From: Erodium maritimum
Taxonomy: Eukaryota > Streptophyta > Magnoliopsida > Geraniales > Geraniaceae
NCBI GenBank assembly: GCA_963921825.1
Contig: OY997588.1
Span: 129,921,203-129,985,202 of the forward strand
Reading direction: 5' to 3'
Length of the DNA stretch: 64,000 nt
The position numbers were made by a program, and so were the translations under genes. Under the pieces are notes generated by a model. The model made no database searches. It was not told where the DNA came from and saw only the letters and a list, made by a program, of their open reading frames with translations. Numbering within the stretch: position 1 is the stretch's first letter; every line of letters begins with the position of its first letter. This document shows, piece after piece, positions 45,844-56,561 of this stretch.

Positions 45844-46480
45844 AAGATATTAGATTCATATAACTGCAAGAAAATTCTCTCTCGCCTCTTGAGAGCTCTC
45901 CTAACCCTAGCCACCCGAGGTATGGTATTCTCTCTTACCCCCACCGTCGGGTTGTCCTCTTCCGTGATTTCTCCGGTCGTTACTGTCGATGCCCCAACAG
46001 TGATGCCCCTCTGCTACCGTCCTGCCCCTGGCAGACCGTTCCCGGTGCTGGGGATAGGAGGTGTCGATGGGGAAAAGCTAAACCCTCGGTTTTGCCTTTG
46101 TCTTCCTCTACGCTGGTGCTATCGGTCCTCCCACTCCCTGGCCCGGGAGCATCTGTGGACGTGGCCTACTTCTCCATGGAAGAAAATGCTCCATACATGG
46201 CCGCGAAGCCGAGACGAGGGCGGCCCTTGCGACGTCCCCCAGTTACAACCTTCTTAGCAACGTCCTCCTCGGCTTTCCCCCTTCGAAACTTATTCCGCCG
46301 ACCCACCTGGTGGGCCAAGACCTTGCTCTGACCCCTCTTCCTCCGGGCGGTGCGGTTTCTGTAATATTTGTTTTTTTTAAATAATAATAATAATAATAAT
46401 AAAAAGGGGGCTAATATTTTGGGCCATGAGCTAGGCCCATTCAACCCAACTTAAGCCCTCTTAATGTGTCTTGTTTTGAG

Positions 46481-46488
46481 TATAAATA
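46481..46488 (+). promoter_or_regulatory. TATA box of solo LTR
   Basis: TATAAATA lies 60-100 bp after GGGCC/AGGCCCA motifs and before the leader, consistent with the LTR promoter. Confidence 0.6.
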
Positions 46489-46744
46489 GATGAACAGTAG
46501 GGTTGTATTGTTCAGTTGGCTTGAGCGGCTGGGACAGAGAGGAGATCTCCAACTTGGGTGGCGGCAGCAAAGTGCAAAAGACAGCTGTTGTTCCTGGTCC
46601 TTCTTCATGGATAAATCACTGAGGATCGATGATTAGTGGTGGGACAAGGTGAAATAGAGAGAAGAAGAGGTGAGTGGAAAACATCTCTTAGTTACTCTTT
46701 TATTTCATTAGGGAGCATTTAGGAGGATTAATTGTTCATCACTT

Positions 46745-48059
46745 AAATCGCGTCCTTCTCCTTTCTCTCTCAACATGACAGAAACCCTAACCTCGTTATT
46801 TCCATCTGGTACCACCGCCACCGGTGGCCGATGTGGCTCCGGCCACGGGGGTCGTTGGTGGGGCTCTTCCCTCCCTCCGGTATGGTGCTCGTCGTCCGCC
46901 TCTGGTTCTCGTCGTCACTTTGCTCCCATCGCCGGCTGCCGCCCCTATCTGTCGTTTCCCTTCACCCTCCGACCAGATCTGGTCCTGATACCGCCGCCCA
47001 CAACCTCCTCCCTCCATTTACCGGCCAAATCTCTCTCTCCGCCCCCTCTGCCCGCTGTTCCCCGCCGCCGGAAATGGGTCCTTCGCCGGAGTTGTCGGCG
47101 TCTCCGAGTCCTCTGGCCTTCCTTCCCCCCATCCCTCTCTCGTCGGTAGTGGCCCACCGCCCTCAACCCCGACTTGCTCCGGCCAGGGTCGCCCCCACCA
47201 GTCCGGCATGGCCATCCACCTTCCTCCGACACAACCGCAACCAGCTTCAACTCCCCCAACCCCCCACGGCCTGTTTCAAGTCCCCCCTCTACTCCTCAAC
47301 CAGATCTGCCACCCCCCGTTCAGCTCCGGCCACCACGATGGTCAGATCTGTGGCCACGACCAGCAGATCCGTCGACCATTGTCCACCTCCCCTCTGGCTT
47401 TTTTCACCGGCGACGACGATCAAGACAGAACAATAACTTTTCCCCTCTGGAGTCAGATCCCAACGACCATGACCCGACCACCACAGACTAAGCCTCTTAG
47501 CCATGTTCGTTCTCCGGCCCGACAGTCAGATCTACACCCAGCTTCCATCAGAACACTGTAGTTGAAGCCAATCAGATATGCTCCTGCTTATCGTGTTTAC
47601 CCGGCCAGTCCCGTGCACCAGCCCCTAGTGGATCAGATCTGTACATGTCGGCGCCATCCACCTCGCCCCGTTCCAAAGCTACATCGGAGGCCGATCGCGA
47701 GTAGTTCCTTGGTCGTCGTTGGTTATTTAGTTGTTTATCTTGTTTCCTGTTTATTAGAATTTTGTTTGTCCTCCTTACCGGAATCTCGTTTTCCTGGTAG
47801 GTGCGGTTGCTGCCGCTGGTGGCGTGTCCGGTCGAGACTCTTTATCGGTGGCTCTCTCCAGAAAGCCGATAAAGAAGATCGGCATGGTAGAAGTGGTTAT
47901 CTTGGCGCTGCGTCGCCCATCTCGAGAATAATTCATCTCACTGGTCGTTTTTCGGGTTCCCAAGAACGATTAGTGGATGCAACGCTTGTTAGGTTTGATA
48001 TGTATCCGATATGTAAGGTTTATTAAGTTTTTAATGAATCTTTCTTTTCAAAAAACCAA
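46745..48059 (+). mobile_element. LINE-like insertion 2 (about 1.3 kb), inside the solo LTR
   Basis: It is flanked by a perfect 15-bp duplication, AATTGTTCATCACTT, at 46730-46744 and 48060-48074. The 5' part is CT-rich with long proline/serine-rich frames on both strands that look like leader sequence. The 3' end reads TTAATGAATCTTTC then TTTTCAAAAAACC, resembling the 3' end of insertion 1 (TTAATGAATTGCATCTTTC, TTCAAAAAA). It has no RT domain. The two are probably related non-autonomous LINE-type elements. Confidence 0.75.
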
Positions 48060-48777
48060 AATTGTTCATCACTTCCTTCGGGACACCGGGAGAGGACGGA
48101 GAGGAAGCTAGCCAGGACGTCAGCAGCTAGGAGTATTTAAGCGTTGGAGTTTTCGAGGTAGGGAAGAGTAGTAACCTCCACTGTTACTTTAATTAATGTT
48201 AATAGTATGCCTATAGGATAATAATAACCGGAAAGGTCCTAGTTTGCATATAGGATGTGATTCACTAGATTAACCGCGTTTCAATTATATTAATGAAGAG
48301 TCTAGTATGCATATAGAATGTGATTCACTAGTTTAATCGATTTCAATACTTTGGAAAATTGTCGTGCTGGTAGAATGGCCATGTCGAGTCTTAGGATTGC
48401 TTGTGAATGTATGTATTGATGATTGTTCGTCCTTAGTATCGATGTATGCTTCGTCTTTAGGTTAATATAAGAGTCATAATTAACTAGATGAATTGTGATG
48501 ATCGTGATGTAATTGGTTGATCCGTGTTATGATTGATTGATTGAGAGAATGTTTGAGTGTGAAGTGGTTGTGCCTAATGATATGATCGGGTGAGTGATAG
48601 ACCGATGGTGCGTGGTTGGTAAGTCATGCAAGTAAGCTGGTTGTTATGATGCGTTCGTTGTAGCGTGTTCGGTAAGTTTGGTTGGTATAGTATGTCGATG
48701 TGAATTGTTGGGTTGATATGTTGGTATGATGGGTACACGATGATCAGGTTACGTGATAAGGTGTACCTACCTTCCGA

Positions 48778-48960
48778 CTAGGAGTCGGTAAAATGCGCTG
48801 TGTTTTTGCATGATAAGGTGTACCTACCTTCCGACTAGAAGTCGGTAAAATGTGATGTTACCAATGTCAAGGCGCACCAGCCTTCCGACTAAGTGTCGAT
48901 AAAATGAGCTAAGAATCGTGATAAGGTGCGCCTGCCCTCCGACTGGGTGTCGGTAAATTG
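48778..48960 (+). repeat. Four tandem ~50-bp units in the solo LTR
   Basis: Units of the form AAGGTGTACCTACCTTCCGA followed by CTAGGAGTCGGTAAAATG recur about four times, at the relative position of the minisatellites in the other long LTRs. Confidence 0.75.
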
Positions 48961-49400
48961 TGTTATAGCTGTGAGATCTGGCGTATTAAGGGGGACTTGT
49001 GTGTGTGTATTGCTAATGATTTACTGTGTGATTGCTATTGCTTTACCGTTGTGTGGTTATTGGCTGGAAGCTGTGACTTGTACCCCGTGCTATGGGAAGA
49101 TACTCGATCGAGGTGTGTGCCGGTCCGGTATACTGTTGCGTGTTTTACCCCGAAGTGAGTTCCAGAAAGTCAGTGTACGGATTAGAGTCTTGTGATCTAA
49201 TATTCAATTATTTCGGTATTTGTGTGTTCCTTTAACTGTTTCCTTTGGTAAATTTGTTATCTTTCCATTGATCTCCTTGAGTGGTACCTTCTTTAAGTAT
49301 TGCATTTCTTGTTGATCTTTATTCAGTGTCTGTTGGATAATTGTACTAATCGGTTTTATTGTTAAAATGGGGGTTCCTTTACTCTACTACTTTTTCCTAC

Positions 49401-49414
49401 TGAGCGTAAGCTCA
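49401..49414 (+). promoter_or_regulatory. Conserved LTR hairpin TGAGC-GTAA-GCTCA
   Basis: Perfect five-pair stem with a GTAA loop, followed by CACCCCCC, a pyrimidine tract and TACAG|G at 49438-49443. Confidence 0.6.
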
Positions 49415-50439
49415 CCCCCCTTCTTATTTACTGTTTGTACAGGTTTTCTTGATGAGTAGACCTAGCGGTGGTCTCAGGGCTCGCGAGCTCCTTGAGGCTT
49501 CGGGAGATTTCATGTTTTAGAGACGTACCGTACTTTGTACTAAACTACATATTCTGTTATTCCGTTGGTTTGAGCTTTTGACTCTTAAATTTTGAACTTA
49601 ATTTAAGTTTTTACGGAGATTGTATTATTAAATTCCTTTTTATTTACTGTTTAAATTATTACTCCTAGTTCACGTCTCGAGTCCAGTCAAAATCGGATTT
49701 GGGGCGTGACAGTTTTTAGGGTTTGCCAAGACCTTGCTCTGGCCCCTCCTCCCCCGGGCAGAGCGGTTTCTAGGGTTTGCCAAGACTTTGCTCTGGCCCC
49801 TCCACCCCCAGGCGGCGCAGCTACTAGGATTCCGGCTCCTCTACTCTGATCCGATACTAGGTGGAGGGCGCAGGTCTAGAGATGGAACTGGAGCACTCAA
49901 AGGGTCGGCTGGGGTCCCTCGGGAGGATTAGTAAAGGGCGGGGAAACAACCCCGCCAGGAGGAATGAGTGGTACGTTGTGCATCAGGGACTGGCTTTAGG
50001 AGGGGTCCTTGTACGATTTTTTGCCACCCCCCCCCCCTCTTCACCATTACCGTCGAGGTCCCTCAGGATCTCCGATGTCCCATTCCCCCTCTCCGTCTTC
50101 TGTCCTTGCCTATAAGGCATCCCAGCTCAGTGATAGCTGGCCCATCCAATACCGTCAGTGACGGTTATAGTATGAAAAGAATTACGACACCATTGTATCT
50201 TTTGTTTATTCTTGTTCTTTGTGATCAGGGATTTATTCTTGATGCACTCAGATGTATTTGAAGTTACATTAATGAATTGCATCTTTCGTTCAAAAAAGAT
50301 ATTAGACTCATAAATAATTATTCTTATTTCATAAAAGTGAGATGGATGGAGGAAGTTGTTGACACTGCAGCAGCTCCCTATATGATTATTCATACAAACA
50401 TGGTGTAGTAATTATCACGCAAGATGGAGCTGGTAATAT

Positions 50440-50963
50440 TTATGCCCTAGTAAGGTGAGCATCAATCAGCTTCATCATGGCACTAAGCAGGTCCAGGCAT
50501 GCACTTGGCTCAGGAACATCTTCGCCGTCCTTGTCATACTCCAAAGTCCAGCGCACGACGTTGTCGACGGGAGAAGCTTGGTAAATCCATTTGAAGCTCT
50601 TGTAGAAATCCAAGGGCCCGCCTTCAATCGCCTTGAACACAATCCTATTGTTTTCCTTGTCTACCACTTCCATTATCTCCTTTGCCACCGTGAATTTTCC
50701 CTCTATGCACCACAACATTACACATACACAGGCATGAGAGTAAGACACATACACATAATTGAAGTTAATTACTTACGGTAATTGAATTTCCAGGAGATGA
50801 CACATCCCTGGCTTCCCATTTGGCCTTGAAGTAAATCAACACTGTGGATCATGCCAGGGCATATAGTGGACATGAGGGATAGTTTGGTGCTCCAGATATC
50901 ATGCATCTCAGCTAGCGGGGCTTTGATCACCGAGCTGCACTCCACTTTGCGAATTTGAGCCAT
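50440..50963 (-). CDS. MLP/Bet v 1-like protein, intact, two exons (149 aa)
   Basis: Exon 1 is 50777-50963 and exon 2 is 50440-50702, joined over a 74-bp intron with donor GTAAGT and acceptor ATAG. The first codon is at 50961-50963 (MAQIRKVECSSVIKAPLAEM). Family signatures are GCVISWKFNY before the intron, then AKEIMEVVDKENNRIVFKAI, YKSFKWIYQASP and VRWTLEYDKDGE. Length and intron position fit the family and match the broken gene at 33898-40702, where the intron falls after the equivalent SIVNWNFVH. A cytosolic ligand-binding role is typical, but the ligand is not predictable. The usual loop sequence EGD is EGG here. Some degeneration (HLTRA end) is possible, but no lesion is seen. Confidence 0.85.
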
Positions 50964-51020
50964 TTTTTGTAGACTAAATTGATATAAAGATTGGATGTGA
51001 AGGAAGACAAGAGTGGCGTC

Positions 51021-51030
51021 CGGTATATAT
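51021..51030 (-). promoter_or_regulatory. TATA box of the intact MLP gene
   Basis: The minus strand reads CTATATATAC about 60 bp upstream of the start codon, a suitable distance for a short 5' leader. Confidence 0.6.
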
Positions 51031-51514
51031 AGGGGACGGTCGAGCTGGGTGAGTGGAGCAGGCATATATTCCTTGCCCATGCACTTCATTATTCTCCCTA
51101 TTTATGACAACCCAAAACATACATGGTAGGGTCTTTGAAATAGTGGGAATCATGAATGCTCGCAAAATTGTGTTCTTTGAACAGTGAAGTTTTTGAACAA
51201 TAGTATGAAGCTTGTGTCAGATTGTTATTATATAGGGAAGCAATCAGGTGCAAACCACTCTTAAAATGCGAACTCAACAACAACATGACACGTGTGGCGC
51301 TTAGAAATGCTTATCTTTTTTTCCCCATCAAGTTTATTAATTTAATTTTTCCCGCTTCGTTTCAACTCCGATTTAAATTTTTTTTGCACCAATATTCTTA
51401 TTTTTTCAAGAGCTTTCTAACAAGTAGTGGATTGCATATATTTTGATGTGTTTTTGAATACGTGTGTGAATGTGTGAATATGAGTGCGAAAAAGTGTGAT
51501 GTGTTTTGCAAATT

Positions 51515-51685
51515 TAGTGTATCTGGTTTGCGGATTTAGTGTATATGGTTTGCAGATTTAGTGTATATGGTTTGCGAATTTAGTGTGTTTTGCAAATTTA
51601 GTGTATATGGTTTGCGGATTTAGTGTATATGGTTTGCGGATTTAGTGTATATGGTTTGCGAATTTAGTGTATATGGTTTGCAGAT
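51515..51685 (+). repeat. 22-bp minisatellite in left foldback arm
   Basis: About eight units of GTATATGGTTTGCGGATTTA plus GT, some lacking part of the unit (GTGTTTTGCAAATTTA). Confidence 0.9.
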
Positions 51686-52195
51686 ATTTTGAATTTATAA
51701 TTTACATTTAAAATACCCTAAAATATATGGACCTTTGGATCCAACTTGATCTCATGAGTCAGTATTGTTTATGTTCTAAATAGTATGAACTTTGCTTACT
51801 GTTTGAAAAGAAACTCAAAGCTAAAGATGATTTTATATAGATAGAAGATTAATTTGTGATGAAGTTTTATGAATATACAAGATATAATGAACAATTCTAA
51901 CCAACTTTTCCATTTATATTGTCTACATGGTAAACCTTGATACTGCTTAACATTGAACATATGAAAAATACAAAGTGCAGTGCTGAGATGTAAATATACA
52001 AAGAACAAGAAAAGAAAGATCAACATATGCATTTAAGCTCACTTCAGTTACAAGATTAATAAGAGTTCTTTCTTCACTACAGTGATAGACAAGAAGTCAA
52101 CATAGATTTAGACAAAATGCTTCAGCAAAAACCAAAGAAATACTTAACAGTATACAATATATAAAGCAAGCAAATTTAGTGTGAAAATTACACTA

Positions 52196-52375
52196 AATTG
52201 GTAAACCATATACACTAAATTCGCAAACCATATACACTAAATCCGCAAACCATATACACTAAATCCGCAAACCATATACACTAAATTTGCAAAACACACT
52301 AAATTCGCAAACCATATACACTAATTCCGCAAACCATATACACTAAATCCGCAAACCATATACACTAAATTTGCA
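52196..52375 (-). repeat. 22-bp minisatellite in right foldback arm (inverse copy)
   Basis: About eight units of TAAATCCGCAAACCATATAC plus AC, the inverse complement of the left array. Confidence 0.9.
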
Positions 52376-52661
52376 AAACACATCACACTTTTTCGCACTC
52401 ATATTCACACATCCACACACGTATTCAAAAACACATCAAAATATATGCAATCCACTACTTGTTAGAAAGCTCTTGAAAAAATAAGAATATTGGCGCAAGA
52501 AAAAATGAAATCGGAGTTGAAACGAAACGGGAAAAATCGAATTAATAAACTTGATTATAAAAAAGGGGGGCATTTTCTGAGCGCGACACATGGTGCAATC
52601 TGGTTGAGTTCGCATGTTCGCACCGTAACTCATGCTTCGCACCTGATTGCTCTCCTATATA

Positions 52662-52924
52662 TATATAGGATCACTATCAGGTACAAACTTCATATATTCG
52701 TCAGAACGTAGAACTTTCAATCTGGGCCCTTGGATCATAAAATTAAAGGCCCAGATTTAATGCATATCTTTTTAATTAATGCATATCTTGTAATTGATTT
52801 CGTAATCAATCACCCCCCACCCCCCCTGAATTTCGGTGGCCATCCGATTTGGATAATCAATGACCCAGATTGGTTCTACGTTCTGACCCGAAACAAGGTT
52901 TGTACTCGATAGTCCCCCTATATA
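52662..52924. mobile_element. MITE, 263 bp, inserted in a TA repeat
   Basis: The ends TATATAGGATCACTATCAGG and, inverted, TATATAGGGGGACTATCGAG are followed on both sides by GTACAAAC, then by paired blocks around CGTCAGAACGTAGAAC and CAATCTGGG. The first bases resemble the ends of the neighbouring foldback element (TATATAGGGAAGCAATCAGG, GTGCAAACC), suggesting one superfamily. Confidence 0.7.
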
Positions 52925-52977
52925 TATATATAGTGATATAAGCAAGCCCGTCTCCAATCCGGCCCAACAACAACTAA

Positions 52978-53821
52978 GAGCATGAACAACGGGCCGGTCC
53001 GTGTTGTATCCCGCGTCCCGCGAGCCGTCCCGTTGTGGGACGGTTCTTTCGCGTCAAGCGTCCCCAAAAAACACGAGTCGAGCTGCGTCTCGCGTCCCCG
53101 TCCCGCTAATCCGAGCCGGGCTACGGCTGGCGTCCCGCGTCCCGCAAAAAACCCGAGCCAGGTTGTGGCTCGCGTCCCCATCCTGCTAATCCGAGTCGGG
53201 CTGCGGCTGGCGTCCCGTGTCCCGGTCGTCCCGTTTCTCGACACATGTCCTCTTTTTTTAAAATACAAAAAATCATATTTAACTAAATATGATTGGTCTA
53301 CTCACAATCCTAGCCCCATTGTAAGAACATGTACAATGGAAAGGCTCACTAGTAAGGCTCACATGCTGACTGGACAAAATAGTGGGACTCAGGACTCAAA
53401 ATAGTGGGTGTTTTACAATGGGGATTTAGTGTGAGGCTTGTATTGTGAGTGGACTAATCTTATTTAGTTAAATCTGATTTTTCGTATTTAAAAAAAATTA
53501 GGACGCGTGGCAGAACGGGAGTGGCTGGCGGCGGGACGCGGGACTCTGGCTGAGGCTCGGCTCGTGGTTGTGGGACGTGGGACGCGGGCTGAGGCTCGAC
53601 CCGCGTTTTTGCGGGACGCGGGACGCGTAAAAGTCGTCCCACAACGGGACGGCCCGCGCCCCGCGACCGACAAAAACGCAAGCCGATGTTGTGGGACGAC
53701 CCAATGTGTATGGTCTAAAACAAAATTTATTTTGAGTCCCGAGTCCCACTATATTGTACAGTCAGCATCCAAGCCTTACATCCAAGCCTTACATCCAAGT
53801 CGTTCCATTGTACATGCTCTA
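52978..53821. mobile_element. Nested GC-rich foldback/Harbinger-like MITEs
   Basis: The left part begins AGAGCATGAACAACGGGCC and holds repeated CGTCCCGCGTCCC motifs. Its inverse complement follows at 53436-53700, for example CGTCCCACAACGGGACGG against CCGTCCCGTTGTGGGACG. The centre (53327-53435) and the right end share GAACATGTACAATGGA with TCCATTGTACATGCTCT as inverted termini. AGAGCATGTACAATGG-type ends and TAA/TAG flanks suit PIF/Harbinger MITEs. No transposase frame is present; the open frames reflect GC-rich repeats. Confidence 0.65.
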
Positions 53822-53953
53822 GTAGGTAATGATCCCAATAAGAACTAGAATTAGAAAATAGACTGGAAAAAAGAATGGAAAAGTTGCTCTCGTTTATGGC
53901 TTTCTGTTCTAAGCTCCTCACCTTCTATTGCTAGTATTGCAACTTAGTGTCTT

Positions 53954-54291
53954 TGTTAGGATCTTGGATTTGCGTCATGGAACCCGATTTCGAGCTCGTT
54001 ATAGAGGGAACTGAAAGACCTTGTAGAGAGACCAAAATATTCTTATTATTCAAGTCTGATTTATTCATAAGACTCTCTGGTATTTATAACCAGAGAAGTT
54101 TCCCAATTCTTAATACCATTAATTGCCAACTAGGTTTCTAAATCCTAATACACCTGTAAAATAAGAAAACTAATAAAAGAAAATAACTATTTCAGCCGCC
54201 GACTCCTATTCCCTCTTGCTTGCGCGCGCGACTTCTATTCCAATTGTGGTGGGCTTATCTCATCCCATTACGGTACTTAAGGCCCATAACA
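53954..54291. mobile_element. Solo LTR, 338 bp
   Basis: TGTTAGGATC to GGCCCATAACA, with inverted TGTTA/TAACA ends and a perfect 5-bp duplication GTCTT at 53949-53953 and 54292-54296. The size suggests a Ty1/copia-type LTR. Orientation is not decided. Confidence 0.85.
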
Positions 54292-54296
54292 GTCTT

Positions 54297-54922
54297 CCAT
54301 TAAGGAGTTTAAGGTGGGTACTAGTGTCTCTAGGGGTCATATTCGTGCGTTCAAGCTTGGGAAGGCTCACAAACGCAACTCAGGTGCGACTGCTCATCCC
54401 AAGCCAGCCATGAAACCGGTGGTGAAGAAGTGAGTATCGCCCTCTCAAAGCAACGTCGCGCACCAGCATCGTGGGAAGACAAAGGATCCACCCAAGCCTG
54501 TCACGAAACCAACAGAGAAGAAGGGAGGTCCTGATGCATCGTCACAGAGTCATCGTTCTCGTGGGAAGAAGGAATCAGACTCTAATGTGGAACTCACGAA
54601 ACCTTTGGGACCGACGTGTGTCGTTCCAAGGAAACGAAGAAAAGCTCTGATTCCAAGTAAGGCAATCGAGACTTCGGACACGATGGTGTTCGTATATAAT
54701 ATTCTGTACTTACAGAGGATTGGGTTCAAATTTCTCTTGGGGTTTTTGGGAAAATCGTTTCGGTCAAAATCCTCAAGAGGCCGAATCGACGTGGATGCTA
54801 TTTCGGATTCGTCGATTTTAAGTCTCCGGCTACTGCTTTGTAGGTAATTGATTCTTTCAATGGGTTCCAATTGAACGGGTTCAAATTGTTGGTTGCGTTA
54901 GATTGTGTTCGTAACCGGAAAC
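54297..54922 (+). pseudogene. RNA-recognition-motif (RRM) protein pseudogene
   Basis: A lysine/proline-rich linker (KPVTKPTEKKGGPDASSQSH; about 54480-54560) leads to ETSDTMVFVYNI and, after a frame change, ILKRPNRRGCYFGFVDFKSP (about 54768-54830), then stop, VIDSFNGFQLNGFKLLVALD. The last parts carry the RNP1-like F-G-F-V-D-F core and the C-terminal strand of an RRM. At least one frameshift and two stops are present, so it is not functional. The LTR at 54923 cuts it off. Confidence 0.65.
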
Positions 54923-56561
54923 TGTAAGAACCGCCCCCGGTCGATCCCAGTCGAACTTGTGAATTTTGGCAAAAGTTGACTTTTTGCCGGAAAAGTCAAC
55001 CGATGGCTCCGGGAGTCATTCGGGACCTTTCTGGGGCCCAAAAAGCTTAGCTGTCATTACGGTTAGCTTAATTGGGCCGTTTTCTTTCAAACAACTGTAA
55101 TTGTGAAAAAGTCAATTGTCGGTCAAACTCGGTCAAATTAGGGACTAAAACTAATTTGTTTACTTGAGCTGGATATTTGTGGGGTAGAGGTGGTCCCCAC
55201 ATGGACACTTATCCATGTTGGCTTGGAAGGGAAGAAATGGGTGCGAATGGACCAATATACCCCCAAGTGAGCCTAAGAAGGAGAGAGGGAGCAAGAGGGG
55301 CACTTTAGGGTTTTCTCCTTTAGGTTTAATACCTCATTGGGACACATTTCAGCCCAAAAACTCTTATGTTGGCCGAAATTCACCAAGAGAGGAAAGAAGG
55401 AGTAGCTCCAAAACTTGTAGAAGAAGAAAGGAGAAAAATGAGAGGTCTTGAACTCATTTTCTTCCCAAATCTTCTCAAAATCATCATCTTCCTCTTCTAT
55501 TCTCCATTCTCAAGGTAAATCTCCAACCCTTTTTCATTTTTGGTTGAAGTTAGTTCATGGGTTTTGAGGAAAAAGACATGAACATGGTTGGGTTTTTGTG
55601 TTGGATGCTTAGTTGTTTGATTTTGGAGTTAAGAGGGTGTTTTAGATAGAATTTAATTGGATTGTTGTTGTTTTGATGAAGAACCATCATGGGTATTGAA
55701 GTAGAGACGATTTTAGGACTGATTTGGAGGTTGGGAAGGTCAAAAATGGAGATTTTGAGGTTTATTTTTGTGAAATCAGAGCTGCAGGAAGAAGAAGGAC
55801 GAAGCTGTCCAGATCTGTCACGGTTCCGTGACGGAGGACGTCAGGGCTCCGTGAGGGAGACCGTGATGGCGCAAGTCACGGCTCCGTGAGGAGAACCGTG
55901 ATGGTGCAGACCACGGGTCCGTGACCCGAACCGTGGCAGGCCAGAATTGAGCCTTTTGTGCCCTTTTTTGGTGTATTTCTAGTAATTGGGACGATCACCT
56001 ATAACTGAGCCCTTTTGGGGTTAATTGAGAATGTTTTCCTCTTTAAACCATTCTTGAAATATACTTATTTCTCGTATTAATTTGTGATACTAGACATTGG
56101 ACCCGAGCTCGGAGGAGGAGACTTTTGGACATCGTGAAGTGACTAAGCGTTTGGAAAGCGGTCAAGGTAGGGAAAGTAGCGAATACCGGTTTAATTGCAT
56201 AAAGTTACTAGTATGCCTATAGGTTGCGAATATTTGATATAATGATAGTATGCATGTAGGACGTGAGGAACGAGTGAAATGAGGGATAGCTTACGAGCCA
56301 TGTCGAGTCGTAAGTTTGGAAATTGGTGTGCTGTAGAAATGCATGTGGGCCACGTCGAGCCCTTAGGTTGTGTGTTGATTGAAATGACATGATCTATGAC
56401 TGTGATGCTTGATGTGTGGTTATCCGTTGTTAAATTTAGAATCATGATATGGTATACTCGGTGTAGTATGTTGTTGTGCTTTGGCAAGTGTGATATACTT
56501 GATATGACGTGAACCAATGTTTGTGATATGATCGGGTGATTGATAGACCGATGTGATGTGT
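54923..56561 (+). mobile_element. LTR (family A), 5' part only
   Basis: It starts TGTAAGAACCG and matches the first 1.64 kb of the solo LTR at 37698-40375 (for example GACATTGGACCCGAGCTCGG at 56092 and AAGGTAGGGAAAGTAG at 56164). It breaks off at GATGTGATGTGTTG, where 39382 continues TGGTAAGCTG, and inverted LTR sequence begins at 56562. Repeats around GTCACGG and CCGTGAC lie at 55810-55930. Confidence 0.85.

Larger units (their letters stand above)
46360..49711 (+). mobile_element. Solo LTR in LINE-like insertion 1 (2.0 kb net), interrupted by a LINE-like insertion
   Basis: TGTAATATTTG to GGGGCGTGACA, with near-duplicate flanks GTTTC (46355-46359) and GTTTT (49712-49716). It has a GGCCCA-containing promoter, TATA box TATAAATA at 46481-46488, donor-like GAG|GTAGGG at 48158, hairpin TGAGC-GTAA-GCTCA at 49401-49414 and TACAG|G at 49442. 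There is no primer site after it. The tandem CAAGACCTTGCTCTG repeats on either side show the uninterrupted host sequence. Confidence 0.85.
45861..50295 (+). mobile_element. LINE-like insertion 1 (about 1.1 kb net), interrupted by a solo LTR
   Basis: It is flanked by a 17-bp duplication, AAGATATTAGATTCATA (45844-45860) and AAGATATTAGACTCATA (50296-50312), with one mismatch. It ends in a short A-tract (GTTCAAAAAA) after TTAATGAATTGCATC, as for target-primed insertion. The body has CT-rich 5' sequence and tandem GGGTTTGCCAAGACCTTGCT repeats (49718-49810). No RT or endonuclease frame is present, so it is a short non-autonomous or internally deleted LINE relative. The solo LTR at 46360-49711 splits it. 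Confidence 0.7.
51229..52661. mobile_element. Large foldback element with ~450-bp inverted arms
   Basis: Left arm 51229-51690 and right arm about 52195-52661 are inverse complements with some divergence. The outer ends are TATATAGG, then AGCAATCAGGTGC. Shared inner blocks include GAACTCAAC, TCAAGAGCTTTCTAACAAGT, TTGATGTGTTTTTGAATACG and the minisatellite below. About 500 bp of AT-rich spacer lies between. No transposase is present. It could be a Mutator-like non-autonomous element with long inverted ends, but a 9-bp duplication is not visible because the flanks are TA repeats. Confidence 0.8.

Noticed and set aside
46775..47561. Overlapping proline/serine-rich frames on both strands
   Set aside because: They lie in the CT-rich 5' part of LINE-like insertion 2 and have no domain signatures.
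53001..53404. Arginine/proline-rich frames in GC-rich DNA
   Set aside because: They are products of inverted CGTCCCG repeats in a foldback element.
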